This document shows positions 1 to 6,277 of a stretch of DNA of 8,624 nucleotides, piece by piece. This DNA comes from Lachnospiraceae bacterium UBA2868. Lineage in GTDB: Bacteria; Bacillota_A; Clostridia; Lachnospirales; Lachnospiraceae. Every line of letters begins with the position of its first letter. Positions within the stretch are counted from its first letter, which is position 1. A program made the position numbers and the translations under genes. The notes below the pieces were generated by a model. It made no database searches and had not been told where the DNA came from. It saw only the letters and a list, made by a program, of their open reading frames with translations. Where the stretch lies: the NCBI GenBank assembly GCA_002350465.1, contig DEEW01000164.1, positions 416-9,039 on the forward strand, written 5' to 3'.

Positions 1-118
1 TGACCACTTCGATACCTCTCCACAGTTATTAAATTGCGCAAAAAGTATTCTAGCAAACAAGCACTTGCGTGTCAATTATTTTTTCTAGCTGCTATTATGG
101 TATTCCGGATCGTCCCGA
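1..118. other. Left-edge region, possible 3' end of an upstream gene
   Basis: No gene can be assigned with confidence. On the + strand the frame starting at base 2 is open from the window edge to a TAG at 86-88 (28 codons, ending in ...NKHLRVNYFF). It could be the tail of a gene that starts to the left, but such a short open frame also occurs by chance and I do not recognise the peptide. The other two forward frames close almost at once, at a TGA at base 1 and a TAA at 30-32. If the tail is real, about 69 bases separate its stop from the first MATE gene. Confidence 0.2.
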
Positions 119-147
119 TTCTCATTGTTTCTTTTTTTTGCTATAAT
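119..147 (+). promoter_or_regulatory. Putative sigma-A promoter with extended -10, start site next to the ATG
   Basis: A perfect TATAAT lies at 142-147, preceded by TG at 139-140 (TGcTATAAT, an extended -10). Exactly 17 bp upstream is TTCTCA (119-124), four of six matches to TTGACA. The spacer carries a run of eight T. Transcription would begin near 153-156, only 2-5 bases before the ATG at 158, so the transcript would be essentially leaderless. This agrees with the absence of any Shine-Dalgarno sequence before that ATG. The match is by eye; AT-rich sequence can give false -10 boxes. Confidence 0.45.
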
Positions 148-157
148 ATCCCCCGAT

Positions 158-1492
158 ATGGATAATGTGCAGATAAATGAAAATAAGGATACTCTGGTCA
201 GGTTCTGGCCCATATTTATAGGTTCTACGCTTACGGCACTATTGGAATGCGTGGGTGTTTTTCTTGATGAAACCGTGACCGGACAGCTCTTTGATGACTC
301 GGTCTTCGGTGCCATAAACGTTATCGAACCTTATGTTTCTGTCATAAACTTCATTTCCTACCTCATATGTGTCGGAGGCGGCGCACTGATAGTAAGAGCG
401 CACGGGAGTGGCAACAAGCAAAAAATGACCGATATCTTCAGTCATTGCCTGACATGCTGCCTTGGAGTTTGCGTTTTGTTCTTTATTATATTCTCTGTTT
501 TTGAAAGACCGCTTATCAGCTTTGTTACGGATGGAGGGTCGATGTATGAGCACGCCCTCGCTGCTTTTTTCTGGAAGAAGTTTCATATTATTCCGATCGT
601 CTTTTATGCCTTTTTGTTTACTTATGTTCTGTATATGGGCGGCGCCGTATTCTGCTCTGTAGCCTCCGTACTGGAACTGTTATCCAATTTAGTCCTGTCT
701 GTCATACTTGGAAAACATATGGGAGTCGGCGGAATAACATTGGCCTCTTTTCTGGCATCATGCCTGTCTCTTTCTGTCCTGCTGCTGTTCTTCATACCTA
801 ATGATAGACACATTCCCGTAAAGCTCAGATTCGAACGGCGGCTTGCATATGACATCCTGCTGCTTGGTTTTGGCGAAAGCAGCATTTTCATTGCGGAAGC
901 CCTTATAGAAGGAGGACTGAATTATATTTCCCTCCACCGCTACGGTCTCGCAGGCGTAGTAGTCATATCCGTAGTTATCAACCTGTTTGAAATTGCGGCA
1001 TATGTTACGGAGGGCATCAGCGAATATGAAACTGTAGCCGTTAATGAATTTATCGGCAGTAACAGATCGGATAAGCTTGATCGCTCCATGAAAATCACAT
1101 TGCTGTCTGCTGTGGCCGAAGGGTTTGTTTTCTTTTTGATCTTCTATATAGCAGCACCTTATATTCCGGTCCTGTTTGGCATTGACAGCGAAGAATATGC
1201 CACGCTTTCTGCTTCCTGCATACGGATCCTGGCATTTTGTCCCGTATTCATTGCATTAGACAGGATAATTGCGGTATTTTACCAGTACACCGGTCATATC
1301 AACCGAACTGTAATTCTGTTCCTGTTTTCGTGGGGCATACTTCCTGTTTTGTACGGATGGGGATTTTCGTTTATATCCATTCAGGGCATGAGTTTCGCCT
1401 TGATTTTATCCGCTTTAACCGTCCCCATATGTATGATTTTTTATTATTCGGTAATAAAACATGAAAAACCGCTTCAGACGATCAGGCAGTAA
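158..1492 (+). CDS. MATE family (MOP superfamily) transporter, first copy
   Basis: Polytopic inner-membrane protein of 444 residues, the usual MATE length, with about 12 hydrophobic segments in two halves. MATE proteins are cation-coupled antiporters exporting drugs or metabolites; the substrate here cannot be read. Signs of the family are the first helix pair (residues ~14-76), the GGGALIVRAHGSGNKQKM loop (73-90), and an EGISE motif (285-289) before the second-half loop SNRSDKLD (301-308). The same layout and EG(I/V)SE motif recur in the second MATE gene of this operon, so the two are probably distant paralogues; this copy lacks the C-terminal extra domain. I chose the ATG at 158: a TTG at 125 in the same frame would add 11 residues but lies inside the predicted promoter. 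No Shine-Dalgarno is visible. The gene ends in three consecutive TAA codons (1490-1498) and overlaps the next gene by 32 nt. Confidence 0.85.
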   Translation: MDNVQINENKDTLVRFWPIFIGSTLTALLECVGVFLDETVTGQLFDDSVFGAINVIEPYVSVINFISYLICVGGGALIVRAHGSGNKQKMTDIFSHCLTCCLGVCVLFFIIFSVFERPLISFVTDGGSMYEHALAAFFWKKFHIIPIVFYAFLFTYVLYMGGAVFCSVASVLELLSNLVLSVILGKHMGVGGITLASFLASCLSLSVLLLFFIPNDRHIPVKLRFERRLAYDILLLGFGESSIFIAEALIEGGLNYISLHRYGLAGVVVISVVINLFEIAAYVTEGISEYETVAVNEFIGSNRSDKLDRSMKITLLSAVAEGFVFFLIFYIAAPYIPVLFGIDSEEYATLSASCIRILAFCPVFIALDRIIAVFYQYTGHINRTVILFLFSWGILPVLYGWGFSFISIQGMSFALILSALTVPICMIFYYSVIKHEKPLQTIRQ

Positions 1493-3032
1493 TAATAATA
1501 TAAGCGAAGCTGCGGCAGCCCTTGGAATCTTTGCCGCTTTCGGCACTGTCATGTACTTTAAGGGGCGCCTGCTGCCCAAATACGCGGATGACTACCCGTA
1601 TTCATTCATATGGGACGGCAAGCACCACGGCAACCTCACATTCGGAAAAAAGGATTACAAAAGGGTCCGCAACTTCAAGGATCTTGTAAAATCGCAGATA
1701 TCACATTACAAGACGTGGGATGGGCGCACTATAGCCGAATCGCTCGTGCAGATCTTTTTGATGAGCGATGACAAAAAATATTTCGACAGGGCTAACACCG
1801 CAGCAATGCTCGCACAGCTTGCCATCTGCGGAAAGCTCGGCAAAGGCAGAAAATACACAAGTATACTGACGATCCCTACCGCACTTACGCTTACAGCCGG
1901 ATTCTGGACCGGTGCACCCAATATAATGGGATCGTGCTTCTGGCTGACAGGTTCGATGAATTATCTGTGGCAGGGGCTCTCGCAAACATCATTCCTTCTT
2001 CCGTACAGTTTTAACTATCACGACAGCAAATATTCGGCAAATCCTGCTCTTATGGGACTTTTGGGTCTTCTTGCGGGCTGGTCGACAGAAACCGGAGCCG
2101 GAGCAGCCTTAATGCTCTCATTCCTTGCCGTTACACGAAAAATCATACGCCGCGATACTGTGGCTCCCTGGATGATAAGCGGGCTCGCAGGTATCGTGTC
2201 CGGACTCATACTTTTGCTTATCGCTCCCGGAAACCGCGTGAAATTTCAATATGAATCAGAATACAGTGATACCCTTCCGATGGACATGGATGACAGGCTG
2301 CCGGGCTATGTCCCCGCGCATATGCTGTATACTCCGGAAATGTTCAAAGCTTTCTTCAAGGAAGGTTTTCTCCCTACAGTATTAAAGGAACTCCCGCTTC
2401 AGATACCGGTCGCACTTTACTTTATACAGAATAAAAACCGGTATCCTCAAACAACACTATACCTTATGGCACTTGAAGCAACAGCTCTTGCGATTCCCTC
2501 GGTTATGATGCTCTCTCCCGAATACCCCAGAAGAGCAACCTATCCTTCGATTCTCTACGTTCTTGCGGCTGCGGTACGCTCCTGTGATATGATACGGTTT
2601 AATGAAATTCCTATTCCCAAAAAACTTCCTTACATTATCGCCGGGATACTGGGCGTAAACCTGCTCGCAAGCCTGCTTGTAGATGCCGAGATCACATGCT
2701 CGATAGAAGACGAGGTTCTGGAGATAAAAAAGCACGGCAGGGATGACGATGTAACCGTTCCGGTACCGCATCTTCCTCCGGTATACTCTTTTCTGGCACT
2801 CGATAATTCCATAAGCTGGGATATATGTATGGGGGTTGGGCTTGATAACACGGAAGATCCGTATAATATGGCCGCTGCCGAATACTACGGGGTCAAAAGC
2901 ATTTTTGTGGAAGATACCAAAAGCCCGTATGATCCGGACAGTCTGCGGTCAGTGATCTTAGGACTGACACACCCCGTCAGGAGTTTTATAAGGCGTATCA
3001 AAGAACTCATCAAGGGAACGAATGTAGTATGA
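1461..3032 (+). CDS. DUF6056-like polytopic membrane protein, GT-C glycosyltransferase-like
   Basis: Membrane protein of 523 residues with roughly nine or ten hydrophobic segments (about 17-34, 131-149, 195-225, 235-255, 305-322, 331-350, 360-374 and 389-407 are clearest) and a hydrophilic tail of about 115 residues. Straight after the first helix comes YADDYPYSF (41-49); an Asp pair in the first outside loop is typical of GT-C enzymes that use lipid-linked sugars. Further family-like blocks are WDGR (86-89), WLTGSMNYLW (161-170), GWSTETGAG (206-214), APGN (255-258) and the tail motif AAAEYYGVKSIFV (471-483). I assign it to the DUF6056-type group from these motifs, recalled rather than searched; a glycosyl-transfer role is inference. 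The ATG at 1461 is the first start after an in-frame stop at 1455 and lies inside the end of the MATE gene. There is no good Shine-Dalgarno, so translation may depend on coupling. The stop overlaps the next start (ATGA). Confidence 0.72.
   Translation: MKNRFRRSGSNNNISEAAAALGIFAAFGTVMYFKGRLLPKYADDYPYSFIWDGKHHGNLTFGKKDYKRVRNFKDLVKSQISHYKTWDGRTIAESLVQIFLMSDDKKYFDRANTAAMLAQLAICGKLGKGRKYTSILTIPTALTLTAGFWTGAPNIMGSCFWLTGSMNYLWQGLSQTSFLLPYSFNYHDSKYSANPALMGLLGLLAGWSTETGAGAALMLSFLAVTRKIIRRDTVAPWMISGLAGIVSGLILLLIAPGNRVKFQYESEYSDTLPMDMDDRLPGYVPAHMLYTPEMFKAFFKEGFLPTVLKELPLQIPVALYFIQNKNRYPQTTLYLMALEATALAIPSVMMLSPEYPRRATYPSILYVLAAAVRSCDMIRFNEIPIPKKLPYIIAGILGVNLLASLLVDAEITCSIEDEVLEIKKHGRDDDVTVPVPHLPPVYSFLALDNSISWDICMGVGLDNTEDPYNMAAAEYYGVKSIFVEDTKSPYDPDSLRSVILGLTHPVRSFIRRIKELIKGTNVV
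3013..3017 (+). promoter_or_regulatory. Shine-Dalgarno for second MATE gene
   Basis: AGGGA within the last codons of the upstream gene, 11 nt before the ATG at 3029. The spacing is slightly long, but together with the ATGA stop/start overlap it supports this start and coupled translation. Confidence 0.5.
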
Positions 3033-4822
3033 AATTATCTTTTTTTGAAGGCAAACATACAAAAAGGCGTAAAAACAGACATTCCGTCGGATATCTCGGG
3101 AAGGCAAAGGTAAGAAACCTGTTTTTTGTTTCTCTTGCAGGCTCTCTTATGACCGTACTCAGCGATGCTACCGACGCTTTGATAGTAGCCAATCTCATAG
3201 GGCCCGATGCTGTAGCCGGTACAGTTCTGGTTGCTCCGTTTTTTACATTCGGAATGATTTTTGAGATATTGGTAAGTACGGGCGCAGCCGTTCTGTATAC
3301 AAGAGCTGTCGCTGACTATGACTCGAAAAAGGCACGAGAGATTCTCGGAATGTCCGGAGCAATAGCTGTTATATTCGGGGCTCTCCTCTCCCTTGCCGCA
3401 TTTACCGGACAAAACCTTTTCTTTGACATGATGGGTGCCGAAGGGGCAGTCCGCTCATACGGCGAGAAGTATTTCTATTTCTATAGGTTTACATTCCTGA
3501 TTAACCCGCTTACTTCACTTCTTACAGAAATAGTATATATAGACGGTGACGAGATCACCTCTACTGCAAGCGAAGCGGTTGTATTTATCGGAAATGCCGT
3601 CTTTTCGATCATACTTGTTCATTACATGGGGATACTCGGCGCATCGCTCGGCTCGGCAATAGGTCTCATCCTGTCCTTCCTTTTTCTGCTGTCCCATTTC
3701 TTCAGAAAGAAGTACAGGGTAAAACCCGTTGTCATCTTCCGAATGTCCGATATAAAGGAAATCCTTATTATAGGTGGTACCGATGCGATAAACATCGGCT
3801 GCGACTGCTTATATTCGCTTCTTATAAATGCATTTATCGTGCATATGTTCGGAGCGGGATATCTTGTTCTTCTGGCGATCGCAACCATGATCTATGACCT
3901 GATGTCTCTTGGCGAGGGAGTGAGCGAGTCGATGAAGACAATGCTACTTTCATATCACAGTGATTCCAACATTGATGCAATGAAGAATCTTCTGAAGTTC
4001 GGTATACGGGTACTTCTTATCATAGGCAGTGTGTTTATTGCGGTAATATTTTTCCTTGCACCCATCTTCCCGCGTATGTACGATATAGCCGATCCTGATC
4101 TTGCACAAAAAGCGATTGTCGCATGCAGATTATGCTCCCTTTCCTGCATCCCCTGCATCCTGCTGTCGATCTTTTCGGAATACTATACAAATATAGGAAA
4201 ATACAGGATTACGGTTCTGTCTAACACTCTCGATTCCATTGTTGTAAGGATAATCCTGAACACTTCACTCGGTCTGCTGCTTGGAATAAACGGGATATGG
4301 CTCGGCGAAGCACTCTGCACATATGTCACTCTTGCGCTTTCTTCAATCTACGTGATCCGAAAGTACGGGAAGGATGATTTTCCGTTCCTTATCGGCGACA
4401 ATGCAAGTGCCTCACAAAACTTCAACTTCAGGATTACCGAACTTGATGCGGTAAGAGTAAGAGATGAGGTAAATGATTTTCTGCAGGATCAAAGCGTTCC
4501 CGGCAAGATCAGAAATATGGTAATGCTGCTGTTTGAGGATATTTCAATGCTGATACTTGACGTCAATAAAGATGCTGATGACGTTAATGCGGATGTGTTC
4601 GTCAATTGCAGGGATGAGGCCGTAAATGTCGTGATATGGTACGATGGCGAAGAAGTCAATCTGTCCGATGAAGATATGCTGCCTACGGGAATACGGACAT
4701 ATCTCGTTGCATCCCTTATGGGAAGATTCTATGACAAGAAATACCAGCCTACGGCCGGATATAACCGGATGAGCTTTATGGTACCTTATAACATGTCTTC
4801 TTCTACCTTTTCGCCCTCATAA
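3029..4822 (+). CDS. MATE family transporter fused to a degenerate HATPase (RsbW-like) C-terminal domain
   Basis: Protein of 597 residues, about 150 longer than a normal MATE. Residues ~1-28 are a basic cytoplasmic start (TKRRKNRH at 11-18). About 29-445 form the 12-helix MATE region, with the loop TRAVADYDSKKA (91-102), HYMGILGASLGS (198-209) and GEGVSES (295-301), which match equivalent places in the first MATE gene. Residues ~465-590 are soluble and cytoplasmic. They follow the order of an RsbW/SpoIIAB-type ATPase fold: LLFEDISMLIL (500-510) in place of the N-box, WYDGEEVNL (537-545) in place of the D-x-G box, then GIRTYLVASLMG (554-565) and a final AGYNRMSFMVP strand (576-586). The N-box Asn is replaced (Met507 or Leu508) and the glycine-rich lid is poor, so ATP binding is doubtful and the tail may be a sensor or docking domain. 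The start overlaps the previous stop (ATGA). The 3' end overlaps the convergent adaptor gene by 37 nt. MATE assignment is firm; the tail is a motif-level reading. Confidence 0.85.
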   Translation: MKLSFFEGKHTKRRKNRHSVGYLGKAKVRNLFFVSLAGSLMTVLSDATDALIVANLIGPDAVAGTVLVAPFFTFGMIFEILVSTGAAVLYTRAVADYDSKKAREILGMSGAIAVIFGALLSLAAFTGQNLFFDMMGAEGAVRSYGEKYFYFYRFTFLINPLTSLLTEIVYIDGDEITSTASEAVVFIGNAVFSIILVHYMGILGASLGSAIGLILSFLFLLSHFFRKKYRVKPVVIFRMSDIKEILIIGGTDAINIGCDCLYSLLINAFIVHMFGAGYLVLLAIATMIYDLMSLGEGVSESMKTMLLSYHSDSNIDAMKNLLKFGIRVLLIIGSVFIAVIFFLAPIFPRMYDIADPDLAQKAIVACRLCSLSCIPCILLSIFSEYYTNIGKYRITVLSNTLDSIVVRIILNTSLGLLLGINGIWLGEALCTYVTLALSSIYVIRKYGKDDFPFLIGDNASASQNFNFRITELDAVRVRDEVNDFLQDQSVPGKIRNMVMLLFEDISMLILDVNKDADDVNADVFVNCRDEAVNVVIWYDGEEVNLSDEDMLPTGIRTYLVASLMGRFYDKKYQPTAGYNRMSFMVPYNMSSSTFSPS

Positions 4823-6273
4823 TCGGGTGCCGCAGGGTCTGATACTATGATATCCGACTCGTTAAGGCCGCTTATCACTTCGGTATATGTCGCGTCCTTA
4901 ACACCCGCTGCTATGTAGCGTCTTCTCACCACATGATTTTCATCGGTCGTAAATACGTAGCTCCCCGAATCATCGACGTATACACACTCGTTCGGAACCG
5001 TAAGTGTATCGCTTATGTTTTCAAGCTTTATCGTAACATCGGCTTCCATTCCGACTATCAGCGGATCCTCTGTGTAAATGTCAACACTTACCTCTGCCTT
5101 GGCTTTACCTGATGAATCGGTCTGGGCATATTGGCTGATATTTGAGACTGCTCCCTTATATTCGGCATTTCCGATCCTGATCTCGGCGTACTGACCTTCC
5201 TTTATCGACGTGATGTCATACTTGGAAACAAGGAGTTTTACCATGTAGCTGTCGGCTTTTTGCATTTCAATGACAGGATTCCCCTTTTCGACAGACGCGC
5301 CCGTATCAACATAACATTTGATGATAATACCATCAGAAGGCGCAACGCTCCCACCGCTTGCCTTTTCGAGTTCCTTTAATGCCTCATCAAGAGTCAGCTC
5401 GTCGAGAGCCGCATTTTTCTCATTTCCCAGCAGTTCGTCATATGCTTTTACCATTGACTGGGCCGTGTCTCTTTCGGTCCTTGCATCACTCCACAGTCTT
5501 GTTACTGTCTCAAGATCGTTCTGCAGCGACTGGTATTGATCGTATGTTGCGGGATCCATCCCCTCGATCGGAAGACATATTATATCTCTCCTGCTTCTGC
5601 TGATCGCCTCATTTGTCTCTGATATTTTGTCCTGAATGCTCTTGGCCTCTTCGGTCAGTTTCCCTACGTTAGTCTTGTCTTCGGTAAGCTCTGCCTTCTT
5701 AAGATCCGCCTCTATCTTGGCAAGTTCCGACTGCTTTTCTGAAACCTCATTCTCCATTTTCTGGATATCGTTTTCGATGATCTGCGTCTTGGCTTTCCTG
5801 TCGTAATCCTTGCTGTACGTCCCCGAGTCAAGCGCCATGATGTTGAGCTTGAGTGTTGCGTATACAACCTCGCACTGGCTGATCATCTGGTTGGCTTTGG
5901 CAACCTTCGCCTTGTTCTCGGAGCGGCTCTTATTTATCGCATCTACTATCTGCTGATCATAGTCAAGCGTGATCCTTGCGATGTCTATTGCATTTTCCTG
6001 TTTTTCTGTCGCATAAGAGAGCAGAACATCGCCTTTGTGTACTCTCTGGCCGACATTAACGTTTTTGGCTTCTATCGTCCCGGAAACAGGGGCATAAACC
6101 GTAACAGGCTCGTTTCCCTCCACATTCCCGACAAGTGAAATCGAGGGCACTACGTCCCTTCTTCCGGCTCTTACTGCAGATACTTCATCGGGGGACAGAT
6201 AATACCATGCCCCACCGCCTATAGCCGCCAGAAGAACCACTGCTACGATGATGCCTTTAATAACTTTACTCAT
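4786..6273 (-). CDS. HlyD/MacA-type membrane fusion (adaptor) protein of an ABC exporter
   Basis: Adaptor subunit of 495 residues, anchored by one N-terminal helix (5-26) with the rest outside the cell. The domain order is that of the family: first lipoyl half VTVYAPVSGTIEAKNV (57-72) ending GQRVHKGDVLLSYA (75-88), a long helical coiled-coil region (~95-305, rich in Glu, Lys, Gln), second lipoyl half APSDGIIIKCYVDTG (311-325) with VEKGNPVIEM (328-337), a beta-barrel (~342-417), and a membrane-proximal domain with LTVPNECVYV (424-433). In Gram-positive relatives such as YknX the adaptor assists an ABC permease in export without an outer-membrane channel. The coiled coil is broken near 231-245 (IICLPIEGMDPATYD), suggesting more than one hairpin segment. 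The tail is acidic (EGEKVEEDML). The gene begins 4 nt after the permease stop, with its Shine-Dalgarno inside the permease gene, so the two form one operon. The substrate is unknown. Confidence 0.9.
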   Translation of the reverse strand: MSKVIKGIIVAVVLLAAIGGGAWYYLSPDEVSAVRAGRRDVVPSISLVGNVEGNEPVTVYAPVSGTIEAKNVNVGQRVHKGDVLLSYATEKQENAIDIARITLDYDQQIVDAINKSRSENKAKVAKANQMISQCEVVYATLKLNIMALDSGTYSKDYDRKAKTQIIENDIQKMENEVSEKQSELAKIEADLKKAELTEDKTNVGKLTEEAKSIQDKISETNEAISRSRRDIICLPIEGMDPATYDQYQSLQNDLETVTRLWSDARTERDTAQSMVKAYDELLGNEKNAALDELTLDEALKELEKASGGSVAPSDGIIIKCYVDTGASVEKGNPVIEMQKADSYMVKLLVSKYDITSIKEGQYAEIRIGNAEYKGAVSNISQYAQTDSSGKAKAEVSVDIYTEDPLIVGMEADVTIKLENISDTLTVPNECVYVDDSGSYVFTTDENHVVRRRYIAAGVKDATYTEVISGLNESDIIVSDPAAPDYEGEKVEEDML

Positions 6274-6277
6274 AAAT

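Noticed and set aside
34..41. Perfect 8-bp palindrome TTGCGCAA, with a TTGCG half-site at 65-69
   Set aside because: An 8-bp palindrome is expected by chance in this length and no second full copy is present to suggest an operator.
107..121. Small hairpin (GGATCG / CGATTC, 3-nt loop) followed by a T-rich run, resembling a terminator
   Set aside because: The T-run begins about 10 bases after the stem, the stem includes a G-U pair, and the T-run is better explained as spacer of the predicted promoter.
125..157. Upstream TTG start adding 11 residues to the first MATE protein
   Set aside because: It overlaps the predicted promoter, has no Shine-Dalgarno, and MATE homologues need no such extension.
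158..1492. First MATE gene as a truncated pseudogene because it lacks the second copy's tail
   Set aside because: At 444 residues with both halves intact it has the normal MATE length; the tail is an addition to the other protein, not a missing part here.
3037..3043. Run of seven T at the start of the second MATE gene as a programmed slippage site
   Set aside because: The reading frame is continuous through it and neither shifted frame gives a meaningful product.
3035..3412. 125-codon open frame on the - strand
   Set aside because: Antisense to the well-supported MATE helices of the second transporter; no Shine-Dalgarno and no recognisable motifs.
4755..4768. CCGG-ATATAA-CCGG inverted repeat near the convergent ends, as a terminator
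   Set aside because: Only a 4-bp stem, no following U-tract on either strand, and it lies within coding sequence.
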